44,008 nucleotides of DNA, taken from positions 1 through 44,008 of the forward strand of contig NZ_JAPSHY010000026.1 of NCBI RefSeq assembly GCF_031179285.1, in the 5' to 3' direction. How positions within the stretch are numbered: position 1 is the first letter of the stretch; each line of letters opens with the position of its first letter. The notes below the pieces were generated by a model that was not told the DNA's origin, ran no database searches, and saw only the letters and a program-made list of their open reading frames with translations. Of the stretch, positions 23,822-32,390 are shown piece after piece. The stretch comes from Microbacterium sp. (lineage in GTDB: Bacteria; Actinomycetota; Actinomycetes; Actinomycetales; Microbacteriaceae). A program made the position numbers and the translations under genes.

Positions 23822-26245
23822 ATGCAGGAAGAAACGATGATCTCGCTCTCCGATGGCGAGAGGGCACCGGCGACAGACGGGGCGATCGTCACCGGGCGCG
23901 GCTACCGCATCACCGTGCTCACGGACCGTCTGATCCGCGTCGAGTGGGATCCGGACGAGAGATTCGTCGACGAGAAGACCCAGCAGGTGGTCAGCCGGAC
24001 CTTCCCGCTGCCGTGCTTCGACGTCGTCCGCACCGCCACGGGTATCGAGATCACGACCCGCACCTTGAAGCTGCGCTATGACGAGCAGAAGCCCAGCAGT
24101 TCCGGCCTCGCCATCACGCTCCTGAACGGTGCGACGGACGTGCATTACGCGACCTGGCGGTATGCACAGGAATACCCTCAGACTCCGCCGCTGCGCGGCA
24201 ACCTCGGCAGCACGGCGCGCACCCTCGACGAAGTCGATGGTGCCATCGAGATCCCGCCCGGCATCCTCTCGACCTATGGATTCGGCGTTCTTGACGACTC
24301 CGCCTCGCTGCTGCTCACCGAAGACGGGTGGATCCGCCCCCGGGAAGGGTGCGGCGACACCACCGACATCTACTTCTTCGGATATGGCCGCGACTTCTCC
24401 GCGGCGTTGCGCGACTTCCACGAGCTCACAGGTCCCATCCCGCTGATACCGAGGTTCGCGCTCGGCAACTGGTGGAGCCGGTACTGGGCATACGACGAGA
24501 GCGAATATCTCGCCTTGATGGCGAGGTTCCGTGACAACGGCATCCCGCTGTCGGTCGCGGTGATCGACATGGACTGGCACATCACCGACGTCGATCCGGC
24601 GCTCGGCACCGGTTGGACCGGCTACACCTGGAACAGCGAACTCTTCCCCGATCCGCCACGATTTCTCGAGGCACTGCACTCACAGGGGCTCGCCGTGACA
24701 CTCAACCTGCATCCCGCAGACGGCATCCGTCGTCACGAGGCCGCTTACCCGGCGGTTGCGACCGCGATGGGGGTCGACCCTGCGGGCGGCAACCCGATCG
24801 ACTTCGATGTGTCATCGCGGCGATTCATGGGCGCGTACCAGGAGTACGTGCTCGGTCCGCTGGAGGACCAGGGTGTGGACTTCTGGTGGATCGACTGGCA
24901 GTCCGGAGCGCAATCAGCCATGCCGGGCCTGGATCCGCTGTGGATGCTGAATCACACCCACTTCCACGCATCCGCCCGTCACGGTCGGAGGCCCTTGACG
25001 TTCTCCCGGTTCACCGAGCGCGCCGGCCACAGGTACCCGGTCGGCTTCTCCGGCGACACCATCGTCAGCTGGGCCTCGCTCGCCTTCCAGCCCGAGTTCA
25101 CGGCGACCGCCGCCAACGTCGGATACACCTGGTGGAGTCACGATATCGGCGGGCACATGCACGGAGCACATGATGTCGAGCTCGCCGTACGCTGGCTGCA
25201 GTTCGGCGTGCTCTCACCCATCAACCGGCTGCATTCATCGACGAACCCGTTCAGTTCGAAGGAGCCGTGGGTGTTCGGGGAGCCCGCTGCCACGATCATG
25301 CGACGGTACATGCGATTGCGGCATCGTCTCATCCCCATGCTGTACACGGCCGCGTGGGCCGCGCACGCCGAGCATGTGAGCGTCGTGCGGCCGCTCTACC
25401 ACGACGCTTCGCGCGACCACGGCGCATACGCGCATCCGAACCAGTACTTGCTGGGGGAGCACCTGTTGGTCGTGCCGATCACCACCCCGAGAGAATCGAC
25501 GTCGCACCTGGCGACGGTGCGCGCTTGGCTGCCCGCCGGCGAGTGGGTCGACATCTTCTCGGGCCTGCGCTATCGCGGATCCCGAGACGTGGCGCTCACC
25601 CGGACGCTGGAGCTGTACCCCGTGCTCGCGAGAGCGGGTGCCGTCGTGCCGATGGACGCGGATCCCATGTCGCAGGCGGCTGATGCGCCGACCAGCCTCG
25701 AACTGCTTGTGATCCCCGGTACGGGCACCTCCACGCTCGCCGAGGACGATGGATCGGCCAATCCCGACCGCGGACTGGTCACCTTTCGCCAGACTCTCGA
25801 GGTCCGCGAGGACGGTCTCGCCGATATCACGATCGAGGTGTCGCACACCGGTGCCGCGTTGGCGCAGCGGCACGTCTCGATCCGGGTGCCCGGTGTGAAC
25901 GACGCTGAGTCGGTGACCGTCGACGAGGACAGGATGTCGGCGTTCGGGCCGCTGCCCGCGGACGCCGAGGACCTGGCCCCGGCAGGGTTTGGAGCGGACC
26001 TGGGCGTCGTCGATCTCACCGACGGGTTCACTGTGCGCATCCTCGGTGCGGAGCGAGCGGAGGCGTTCGACGCCCGAGGGGTCTTCGATCTGCTCCAGCA
26101 AGCCGAACTCGGCTTCGAAATCAAACGACGAATCTGGAACGTGGTCGAAAACGGCGAGGCGGCCGACGTGCTCGCAGTCCTGGATCTGCCACGAGAACTG
26201 TGCGACGCGTTGACCGAACAGTTCGCGGCCATAGCGGCCTGGTAG
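23822..26245 (+). CDS. Glycoside hydrolase family 31 (alpha-glycosidase)
   Basis: 807 residues with no signal peptide, so cytoplasmic. An N-terminal beta-sandwich (about 20-215) precedes a TIM barrel (about 220-560) and C-terminal beta-domains. The nucleophile Asp358 lies in DFWWIDWQ and the acid/base Asp412 in FSGDTIVSW; RFALGNWWSRYWAY and VIDMDWHITD are typical GH31 barrel strands. The WIDWQ variant is seen in members with alpha-glucosidase, alpha-xylosidase or alpha-galactosidase activities, so specificity is open. It would hydrolyse the imported glycoside. A second ATG at 23837 follows AGGAAG and is an alternative start. Confidence 0.92.
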   Translation: MQEETMISLSDGERAPATDGAIVTGRGYRITVLTDRLIRVEWDPDERFVDEKTQQVVSRTFPLPCFDVVRTATGIEITTRTLKLRYDEQKPSSSGLAITLLNGATDVHYATWRYAQEYPQTPPLRGNLGSTARTLDEVDGAIEIPPGILSTYGFGVLDDSASLLLTEDGWIRPREGCGDTTDIYFFGYGRDFSAALRDFHELTGPIPLIPRFALGNWWSRYWAYDESEYLALMARFRDNGIPLSVAVIDMDWHITDVDPALGTGWTGYTWNSELFPDPPRFLEALHSQGLAVTLNLHPADGIRRHEAAYPAVATAMGVDPAGGNPIDFDVSSRRFMGAYQEYVLGPLEDQGVDFWWIDWQSGAQSAMPGLDPLWMLNHTHFHASARHGRRPLTFSRFTERAGHRYPVGFSGDTIVSWASLAFQPEFTATAANVGYTWWSHDIGGHMHGAHDVELAVRWLQFGVLSPINRLHSSTNPFSSKEPWVFGEPAATIMRRYMRLRHRLIPMLYTAAWAAHAEHVSVVRPLYHDASRDHGAYAHPNQYLLGEHLLVVPITTPRESTSHLATVRAWLPAGEWVDIFSGLRYRGSRDVALTRTLELYPVLARAGAVVPMDADPMSQAADAPTSLELLVIPGTGTSTLAEDDGSANPDRGLVTFRQTLEVREDGLADITIEVSHTGAALAQRHVSIRVPGVNDAESVTVDEDRMSAFGPLPADAEDLAPAGFGADLGVVDLTDGFTVRILGAERAEAFDARGVFDLLQQAELGFEIKRRIWNVVENGEAADVLAVLDLPRELCDALTEQFAAIAAW

Positions 26246-26299
26246 CGCCGATCGAGCCCCTCGGCCTCATCACGCATCCCGGGGCCCGATACTGGTGGG

Positions 26300-26653
26300 A
26301 TGCCGATCATCGACGTCACCTGTGCGGCTCGCGTGAGCCGCGGCGCCAAAGAGGAACTCGCCCGCACGCTGCCCCACAGTGTCTCCGTTGCCGTCGAATG
26401 CCCCGAAGAGCCGTACGACGGTGATCTTCAGGGAGGCGACGTGATCCTGCGCTTCCATGACGCGAGCCCCATCGACCTGTTCGACCTCGACGTCCTCATC
26501 GAGGTGAAATCGAAGTGGTTCGCCTCTCGCGCCGGCGACCGACAGCGCCGCGCCGACGACATCCTCCGCCGCACGCAGGATGTGCTGCCAGACGATCACC
26601 ACGTCGGCGTCTACCTCGCGTTGCCCGTCGCGGCCTGGGCAGAACCGGACTGA
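26300..26653 (+). CDS. Small conserved protein, possibly tautomerase-like
   Basis: 117 residues. It begins MPIIDVTCAARVSRGAKEELARTLPHSV, which has the beta-alpha pattern and the Pro directly after Met that serves as catalytic base in the 4-oxalocrotonate tautomerase superfamily. A second beta-alpha-beta unit (LFDLDVLIEVKSKWFASRAGDRQRRADDILRRTQDVL) could be the other half of a two-unit fold. Overall likeness is weak, so it may be an unrelated hypothetical. It lies 54 bases after the GH31 gene, perhaps on its own message. Confidence 0.6.
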   Translation: MPIIDVTCAARVSRGAKEELARTLPHSVSVAVECPEEPYDGDLQGGDVILRFHDASPIDLFDLDVLIEVKSKWFASRAGDRQRRADDILRRTQDVLPDDHHVGVYLALPVAAWAEPD

Positions 26654-26786
26654 GCGGCACGTCCCCGAGCGTCATGGTCCGCACGCTGTCGGCCGCCGGG
26701 TGCCGACCGGGCGGCAAGCACTGAGTGCCCCGCTGCAGTCAGTATCTCGCGAGAGCGACCTGCGTCTGCGGAAGGGATCGTCGAGA

Positions 26787-27506
26787 ATGGGTCGATGGGC
26801 GGGATCGATCGATGACGGGACGGCGGGCATGACTCGCGGTCGCGTCGAGCGATGGATTCTGGGGGTCGGACGACTGGTGTGCGCGGCGATCGTCGTCGTC
26901 AGCATGGTCGCACGGTTCGAGAGAGGGAAGGCGTGGGTCGGCCTGCCCGACTTCGTCGCCTACCTGACGATTCAGAGCAGCGCGGCGTTCGTGGTGGTCG
27001 CGACCATCGGGGGCATAGTGGCGCTCAGATCGGGCCTCGACCATCCGCGGCTGGACGTCGCTCGTGTCGTGGTTCTGGCCTGCGTCGTCACTGCCGGCAT
27101 CGTGTTCGCGCTGATCGTCCAGCAAAGTGGCGCTCGCGGGCTGGCACTCGACGTGCCCTGGTCGGACGTGGCGCTGCACTTCGTCCTGCCGGCGATCGCG
27201 GTGCTGGACTGGATCGTCTCGCCCCGGCGGCGGCGGGTATCGTTCCGGGTCCTCGCCGTCATCGTCGGCTATCCGGTCGTGTGGGGAATCATCACCATGA
27301 TCCGCGGGCCGATCGTCGGATGGTATCCGTACTACTTCCTCGACCCCGGCCAGGTGGACGACCCGTTCGAGTTCGCCGCACTGTCGGGCACCGCGCTCGC
27401 CGTCTTCGCGATCGTCGGCGTCGTCCTCGTCGCCATCCCTCCGCGGCAGGCGGCGTTCACGTCTGAGCGACGAAGGGCGCCAGCAGTCGTCGCACCATCT
27501 GGCTGA
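26787..27506 (+). CDS. Pr6Pr family membrane protein
   Basis: About 239 residues with six hydrophobic helices and the family features AYLTIQSSAAFVVV, then ALHFVLPAIAVLDWIV, and GIITMIRGPIVGWYPYYFLDP. These match the Pr6Pr/FAR-17a-AIG1-like membrane family. Related eukaryotic proteins hydrolyse fatty-acid esters, but the bacterial role is unknown. The ATG at 26787 is one option; MTRGRVERW at 26829 is another and would begin just before helix 1. Its last 50 bases overlap the 3' end of the convergent amine oxidase gene. Confidence 0.8.
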   Translation: MGRWAGSIDDGTAGMTRGRVERWILGVGRLVCAAIVVVSMVARFERGKAWVGLPDFVAYLTIQSSAAFVVVATIGGIVALRSGLDHPRLDVARVVVLACVVTAGIVFALIVQQSGARGLALDVPWSDVALHFVLPAIAVLDWIVSPRRRRVSFRVLAVIVGYPVVWGIITMIRGPIVGWYPYYFLDPGQVDDPFEFAALSGTALAVFAIVGVVLVAIPPRQAAFTSERRRAPAVVAPSG

Positions 27507-28845
27507 GCGCATCGTCGCCGAGCTCTGTGAGCGCGGCAGCGCCGTCGCCGCCGGCGATGCCCAGCAGCACGGCTTCGCCGGTCAGCGGAACCAGGTTGAT
27601 CCAGGTCGCGATCTCGGCATCGCCGCCCACGAGGCTCCACACCGCAGCATCCGTGTCCCAAAATGGATCGTCGAAGGCGACCCGCACGACCTCGACCTGG
27701 CCGAAGCCGACAGCATCGATCGCACTGCGCATCGGGAGCGGGAGCGGCGGATCGAACTCGATCGCTCCGGCCTTGAGCACTCCGAGGGGCACGGTGACGA
27801 TCACGCGGTCCACGCTGCGAGACTCACCCGTGCTGAGCCGCAGGCTGACACCGTCGTCGTCGTAGGCCACGGCGGTCACCGCGGTCGACAGAGCGAGCGG
27901 AACGTCTCCCAGGCTGCCGCTCACCACCGAGGAGAGCTGTCCCGTCGGGATCGCCGACGGCTCGCCGATCGCGGTCGGAGGGAACCACGTGGAGATGTCG
28001 GTGGGGTTCGCCCCGGTCGCGATTCGCGCCGCCTCCACGAAGGACAGCACGACGGTCTGGGCCGGGATGTCGCCCACCGTCGTGTCCGTCGCCGCGAGAC
28101 CGGAATCCGAGAGGCCGGTCTCGATGTCGATGTCTGCGGTGGACTGCTCGACGGCCCACGTCGACAGCTGGGCGCTCATGCCCTGATGCGCGGCATCGAC
28201 GTCAGCAAGAGTCGCCGTCACCAGCCCTTCGGAGACCGGAACAGTCACAGCGCCCTCGAGGGGTACGGCGTCGACGTCGGCGATCACGGAGTCATCGGCG
28301 TCGACGGCGAGCTTCCAGGCACCCAGTTCGAAGAACACGCCGTCGTCCTCGCGGCTGTCGATCCTCCCGCCCACACGATCACGCGCTTCGATGACGATCA
28401 CGTCGATGCCGCGCGCCGTGAGCGTGCGCGCCGCCTCCGCTCCGGCGGCACCTGCACCGATGATCGCGACGCGGTCCTGATCGGCCATCGCATCCATGAC
28501 CTCCCTGGCTGCCCTCGCGCCGGACTGCGCGGCACCTCTCACCGTCCCCGGCGCCTCCGAGGTCGCCTCGCCGGCGAAGAAGACGCGGTCATCCAATCGC
28601 GACCGCAGAGCCGCGCGGTCTTCGGGATTGGAGCCGACCGGCAGATAGCTCACGGCGCCACGCGACAGCGGGTCCTTCGTCCAGTTGCTGCGCCACAGCT
28701 GCGACGGTTCGGGCACGGACTCCCGGGGCGTGGGCGGCACCGGGGTGAGCGTGGGCTCTGGCTCAGGCCCGGTGCAGGCCGCCAGTACCAGGAGTGACAT
28801 CCCGGTGCCGGCGCCGAGAAGGAACGTGCGACGAGTGAACGGCAT
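27457..28845 (-). CDS. FAD amine-oxidase-like lipoprotein with circularly permuted domain order
   Basis: 462 residues. The start TRRTFLLGAGTG is a twin-arginine signal that ends in the lipobox LAAC (Cys24). Next, at residues 51-117, comes the segment that normally closes flavin amine oxidases: WTKDPLSRGAVSY, RVFFAGEATS and GTVRGAAQSGARAA. Only then comes the FAD-binding N-terminal motif VAIIGAGAAGAEAARTL (GxGxxG at 130-135) with EARDRVGGRI. The protein ends at RLLAPFVAQT, exactly where the WxxDP segment should follow. The reading frame is unbroken. It is probably an exported FAD oxidoreductase acting on amines or related substrates. The ATG at 28845 (MPFTRRT) is chosen over a TTG at 28854. 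Confidence 0.9.
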   Translation of the reverse strand: MPFTRRTFLLGAGTGMSLLVLAACTGPEPEPTLTPVPPTPRESVPEPSQLWRSNWTKDPLSRGAVSYLPVGSNPEDRAALRSRLDDRVFFAGEATSEAPGTVRGAAQSGARAAREVMDAMADQDRVAIIGAGAAGAEAARTLTARGIDVIVIEARDRVGGRIDSREDDGVFFELGAWKLAVDADDSVIADVDAVPLEGAVTVPVSEGLVTATLADVDAAHQGMSAQLSTWAVEQSTADIDIETGLSDSGLAATDTTVGDIPAQTVVLSFVEAARIATGANPTDISTWFPPTAIGEPSAIPTGQLSSVVSGSLGDVPLALSTAVTAVAYDDDGVSLRLSTGESRSVDRVIVTVPLGVLKAGAIEFDPPLPLPMRSAIDAVGFGQVEVVRVAFDDPFWDTDAAVWSLVGGDAEIATWINLVPLTGEAVLLGIAGGDGAAALTELGDDALSQMVRRLLAPFVAQT

Positions 28846-28878
28846 CGGTTGCAACTGTACTCGGGCGGGGCGCGTTCG

Positions 28879-30111
28879 TCAGAGGTCCGGCCAGTCACCA
28901 CTCAGGTACGCCTCGACGGCCCGGTGTCGGAACGAATAGGGTTTCCCCCGCTCGATGATCCCTCTCACCGAGTCGAGGCGTTGAGAGGTGGGACCGGCAT
29001 CGGTGGCTTTGGCGAGCCCCATCTCCTTGGCGATCCGCGTGAGGGTGCGGTCGTCTTCGCGGAGGTCTGCCATGGCACGGAGGAACTGGGTCTCTCGCGC
29101 AGGCAGTCGCTCCAGGATCCGCTCCACATGCGACACCGCCTCCGATCGCGCCGCCTTCCACCCCTCGAGGACCTGAGCGCGCGTGATGACCTCGCCGGTG
29201 CCGGCGTACCATGCCCGCTCGCCCGCGAGCTGGAACAGGAACGGCTCCCCGCGGCACAGGTCGACGATGGCCGATGCGGCACCGGGCTCCATGCGGATCT
29301 TCGCGATGCCGCCGGCCCCGTCCGGAACGGGCCAACCGTCGATGATGAAGCTCTGGAGGGCGGAGGCGAGGTCGTCGTCGTCGATCGCCGACAGGGTGGT
29401 GGTCTTGAATCGTCGAGCGAAGGTGGCGCCCTTGCGCGCCCCGGCCATGTCGGCGAAATCCGGCAGACCCGTGAGGTACACCGCGAGGGGGAGCGAACGA
29501 TGCACCTGAGCGGCGAGTCCCGGCACCGCCACCGGTTCTTCGAACACCAGTGCGTCTCCGAGCGCGATCAGCAGCTGCGACAGCGCATTCTCGCCGGTGA
29601 TGTTCTGAACCTCGTCGATGTGGATCAGAACGGCGACGCCCGCTCGGATGGCCGCCCGCCCGACCTCGACGAGCAGATCCGTGAGCACCGTGTAGGGCTC
29701 GGGGCCGTCGGCCTGCCGCAGGCTCAGCGAGATGCCGGAGGCGGCGACGGCCTGCACCCGGTCGAGGGCTTTCCTGATCCGCGCTTCTCGCGATGCGGCG
29801 AGCCCGGCTTCATCCGCCAGGCGGAGGATCGCGGCGGCGACCAGCTTGAGCGGGTCCGATCCGGACGGGATGCGCAGTTGCGGGGTGACCCAGTCCCCGC
29901 CGGCCGCCGCCTCCCGCGCAATCCGACGGACCAGGGTGGACTTGCCGAGTCCTGCCTCTCCGAGGATGGTGCGTCCGCGTTCGGGAAGGCCCGCGATGCG
30001 GCGGGGCCTGACGACGTCTCGCCAGTCGCTCAGCTGTTCAGTTCGACCGGCCCACACCTCGGGCACGCTGTCCGAACCGGGGCTGAACGGACTGTTGAGG
30101 GCGCTGCGCAT
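28879..30111 (-). CDS. AAA/STAND-like ATPase with C-terminal winged-helix region
   Basis: About 410 residues. Walker A is GEAGLGKST (51-59), Walker B VLIHIDEVQNI, and a sensor-like LTGLPDF follows. The arrangement resembles Orc1/Cdc6-like and archaeal-type ATPases. The last 100 residues (LPARETQFLRAMADL, LTRIAKEMGLAKATDAGPTSQRLDSVRGIIER) look like a winged helix that could bind DNA. The ATG at 30111 is chosen because promoter boxes and palindromes lie immediately upstream, making the longer frame to 30213 unlikely. The biological role is unknown; it is transcribed alone. Confidence 0.82.
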   Translation of the reverse strand: MRSALNSPFSPGSDSVPEVWAGRTEQLSDWRDVVRPRRIAGLPERGRTILGEAGLGKSTLVRRIAREAAAGGDWVTPQLRIPSGSDPLKLVAAAILRLADEAGLAASREARIRKALDRVQAVAASGISLSLRQADGPEPYTVLTDLLVEVGRAAIRAGVAVLIHIDEVQNITGENALSQLLIALGDALVFEEPVAVPGLAAQVHRSLPLAVYLTGLPDFADMAGARKGATFARRFKTTTLSAIDDDDLASALQSFIIDGWPVPDGAGGIAKIRMEPGAASAIVDLCRGEPFLFQLAGERAWYAGTGEVITRAQVLEGWKAARSEAVSHVERILERLPARETQFLRAMADLREDDRTLTRIAKEMGLAKATDAGPTSQRLDSVRGIIERGKPYSFRHRAVEAYLSGDWPDL

Positions 30112-30112
30112 G

Positions 30113-30156
30113 CTGATAAGTTTATCAGAGCACCCAAGGGTTGATAAAGTTATCAG
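30113..30156. promoter_or_regulatory. Promoter with two GATAA/TTATC palindromes before the ATPase gene
   Basis: CTGATAAGTTTATCAG (30113-30128) and TTGATAAAGTTATCAG (30141-30156) are palindromes with 7-bp and near-perfect arms, 28 bases apart. On the minus strand TTATCA and TAAACT (spaced 17) form -35 and -10 boxes inside them, with the ATG 7 bases later, so repressor binding would cover the whole promoter. Confidence 0.75.
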
Positions 30157-30250
30157 GGCTGATGCAGGATTCGAGCCAGCACAGTACGCCTGATCGGGCT
30201 GCAGTTCAAGCACCTATGAGCAGCCTGTGGGCGGGGCCTAGCTTCACGGC

Positions 30251-31033
30251 ATGAGCACCCCCGACAGCACCCCAGATTTCCGCAGCCCCCGTGAGCCGGA
30301 CGCGCGATTCCACGACCGCGACGCCACCCGCCCTGTGGACCACGTCGACGACACCCGCCCCGTGGACCACGCCGACGACGCCCGCAACACCGAAGTGCTG
30401 CGAGACACCGACGCATCCCACGACACGCGTCCGCGCCACGCCTCCGAGGTGGCCCGTGAAACCGACGACACCCGCTCGCTCCGCGATGACGTCCACGCCC
30501 GCGAGAAAGCGGAGTTCGGCGGGTTCAAGTTCGGTTCCGCCTTCTTCGGCTGGCTCACCGCCATGGGAACGACCGTGCTCCTCACCGCGCTCATCACGGC
30601 GATCGGTGCAGCGATCGGTATCAGCAACGGCACCACCGTGGACGAAGCCGCGGATGCCGCGTTCGGCGCCGCCGGGATCGCCGCCGTCATCGCGATCGGC
30701 CTCGTTCTGCTGATCTCGTACTACGCAGGCGGTTACGTCGCCGGTCGGATGGCCCGCTTCAGCGGCGCCAAGCAGGGCCTCGCAGTGTGGCTCTGGGCGA
30801 TCGTCGTCGCCATCATCGTCGCGGTCGTCACGGCGATCGCGGGCGCCCAGTGGGACATCCTCGGCAATCTGCAGGGCTTCCCGCGCATTCCCGTCACTCC
30901 GGAGACCGCTACCGCCACCGGCATCCTGACGGCGGTCGGGGCAGCCATCATCACCCTCATCGGTGCGATCCTCGGCGGTCTTGCCGGTATGCGCTATCAC
31001 CGGAAGGTCGACCGGGTAGGACTCGGGCGCTGA
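30251..31033 (+). CDS. Integral membrane protein with repetitive acidic/His N-terminus
   Basis: 260 residues. Residues 1-85 are hydrophilic and Asp/Arg/His-rich, with near-repeats DTRPVDHVD and DTRPVDHAD. The rest has four or five membrane helices (FFGWLTAMGTTVLLTALITAIGAAIGI, AVIAIGLVLLISYYAGGYVAGRMARF, and so on) with small-residue packing. It resembles uncharacterised actinobacterial membrane proteins; I cannot name a function. A TAGCTT box 6 bases before the ATG suggests a leaderless message. The 3' end overlaps the convergent MFS gene by 77 bases. Confidence 0.75.
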   Translation: MSTPDSTPDFRSPREPDARFHDRDATRPVDHVDDTRPVDHADDARNTEVLRDTDASHDTRPRHASEVARETDDTRSLRDDVHAREKAEFGGFKFGSAFFGWLTAMGTTVLLTALITAIGAAIGISNGTTVDEAADAAFGAAGIAAVIAIGLVLLISYYAGGYVAGRMARFSGAKQGLAVWLWAIVVAIIVAVVTAIAGAQWDILGNLQGFPRIPVTPETATATGILTAVGAAIITLIGAILGGLAGMRYHRKVDRVGLGR

Positions 31034-32225
31034 CGCTCTGACGTTCGCCGTCCTCACGACCCCCTGACCCGAGCCGGGCGTCGATGACGATCAACGGGAT
31101 CGTGAGGACGGCGATACCTGCGCCGATCCACACCGCAGCGGTGATGGGAAGCCCCTGCTCGAGCACGACCGCGGCGAGGACGGGGATGATCCCGATGCCG
31201 AGCTGAAAGGCGGACACGGTCGTCGCGCCCGCGAGGGTGGGAGCATCGCCCGCGATCCGGAAGACGCGACCGTAGAGCGCCGGGTTGAGAACGAACCCGA
31301 AGACGCCCAGCACGAGCACCAGGGGGACGACGATGAGCGGGTGGGCGGCGAACACCGCGATCAGCACGGAGGACGCCGCGATTCCGACGGCTCCCGTCAC
31401 GAGTGCGAGGTGCGGCCGGCGGTCGGAGATGCGGCCGCCGATCGTCAGGCCCGCCCAGGCGCCGACACCGAAGAGCACGAGCACGGCGGCGATCCACGCG
31501 TCCGGAACGCGTGAGATGCTTCGGAGCAGTTCGGAGAGGTAGCTGAAGGAGATCATGTAGGCGGCGGTGCTGAGCATCGTCACCAGCAGGATGAGCCACA
31601 ACCGCGGCTGTCGCATCGCGTCGAGTTCTCGACGGATGCTCGGCTCGGTCGCCGCCGTTGTTCGGGGCAAGACGAAGGCGGTTGTCGCCGCGCCCATCAC
31701 GGTGAGCGTCACCACGAGCCAGAACCCGCTCGCCCAACCGATCTGATATCCGAGGAAGGTCCCGGCTGGGCCACCGAGGATCATGGCGAGGCTCAATCCG
31801 CTCACGACGACCCCCGAGGCGCGTGCCGCCCGATCCGAGGCGACGAGCCCGACCGCCGTCACGGCGGCGACCGCGAAGAAGCCCGCATAGGCGAGTCCTG
31901 CGACGAAGCGTGAGACGAGGAGAGCCGGATACGTCCCCGCCACGATCCCTGCGGCGATCGAAGCGGCGAAGGCGAGTTGGGTGACGATCAGGGCGGCTCG
32001 CCGCGGCCAGCGCAGGCTGAGTACCGCGAAGGGCGGTCCGCCGATGACGACGCCGACGGCGAATGCCGTGATCAGTCCGCCCGCGGCCGCGAGGTCCACG
32101 TCGATGTCCTGGGCGACAGCGGGGAGAATGCCGGCGAGCAGGAATTCGGCACTGCCCATCGCGAAAAGGCTGAAGGCGAGGACATACACGCCGATCGGGA
32201 GGAACCGCTCTGTGCCTGTCTTCAC
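30957..32225 (-). CDS. MFS transporter (drug or metabolite exporter)
   Basis: 422 residues with 12 predicted membrane helices. Family features include FAMGSAEFLLAGILPAVAQDI in helix 1, as in AraJ/YdhP-type drug:proton antiporters, GGPPFAVLSLRWPRRAAL in loop 2-3, and GGRISDRRPHLAL in the 8-9 loop. It starts with GTG at 32225. The final 40 hydrophilic residues (from DARLGSGG) overlap the convergent membrane-protein gene. It is divergent from an XRE-cupin regulator, with a 19-bp palindrome between, so it is probably controlled by that protein. Confidence 0.9.
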   Translation of the reverse strand: MKTGTERFLPIGVYVLAFSLFAMGSAEFLLAGILPAVAQDIDVDLAAAGGLITAFAVGVVIGGPPFAVLSLRWPRRAALIVTQLAFAASIAAGIVAGTYPALLVSRFVAGLAYAGFFAVAAVTAVGLVASDRAARASGVVVSGLSLAMILGGPAGTFLGYQIGWASGFWLVVTLTVMGAATTAFVLPRTTAATEPSIRRELDAMRQPRLWLILLVTMLSTAAYMISFSYLSELLRSISRVPDAWIAAVLVLFGVGAWAGLTIGGRISDRRPHLALVTGAVGIAASSVLIAVFAAHPLIVVPLVLVLGVFGFVLNPALYGRVFRIAGDAPTLAGATTVSAFQLGIGIIPVLAAVVLEQGLPITAAVWIGAGIAVLTIPLIVIDARLGSGGREDGERQSVSARVLPGRPSGDSAYRQDRRGSHR

Positions 32226-32299
32226 CGTGTCGTCTCACTTCCGGTCGTGACGGATGTTCCGTCTGCTGGTCGCGCCCACTCTGACTCGGCGACGACGGA

Positions 32300-32318
32300 C
32301 AGCAAAGAATCTTTGCTG
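32300..32318. promoter_or_regulatory. 19-bp palindromic operator between MFS and XRE-cupin genes
   Basis: CAGCAAAGAATCTTTGCTG is a perfect inverted repeat with 9-bp arms around one central base. It lies midway in the 165-base divergent region. Confidence 0.75.
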
Positions 32319-32390
32319 AAACTGGAAGAATCGGGCCGCAGCCACCCGGTCGCGTTGCCCGACAGCGCCGAGGCATGCTCTGATGGCGGG

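Noticed and set aside
22937..24679. 580-codon minus-strand open frame opposite the second permease and GH31 gene
   Set aside because: Both sense genes are firmly assigned; the antisense product is highly charged without motifs, a codon-bias shadow.
23819..26299. Missing ATPase gene in the sugar operon read as truncation
   Set aside because: Actinobacterial sugar importers commonly share an MsiK ATPase encoded elsewhere; no remnant of an ATPase is visible.
28849..30144. 431-codon plus-strand open frame opposite the AAA ATPase
   Set aside because: The sense strand shows Walker A and B motifs and promoter elements; the antisense product has no recognisable features.
30160..30190. tRNA-like GGATTCGAGCC
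   Set aside because: The flanks do not form a T stem or acceptor stem, and no anticodon arm lies upstream.
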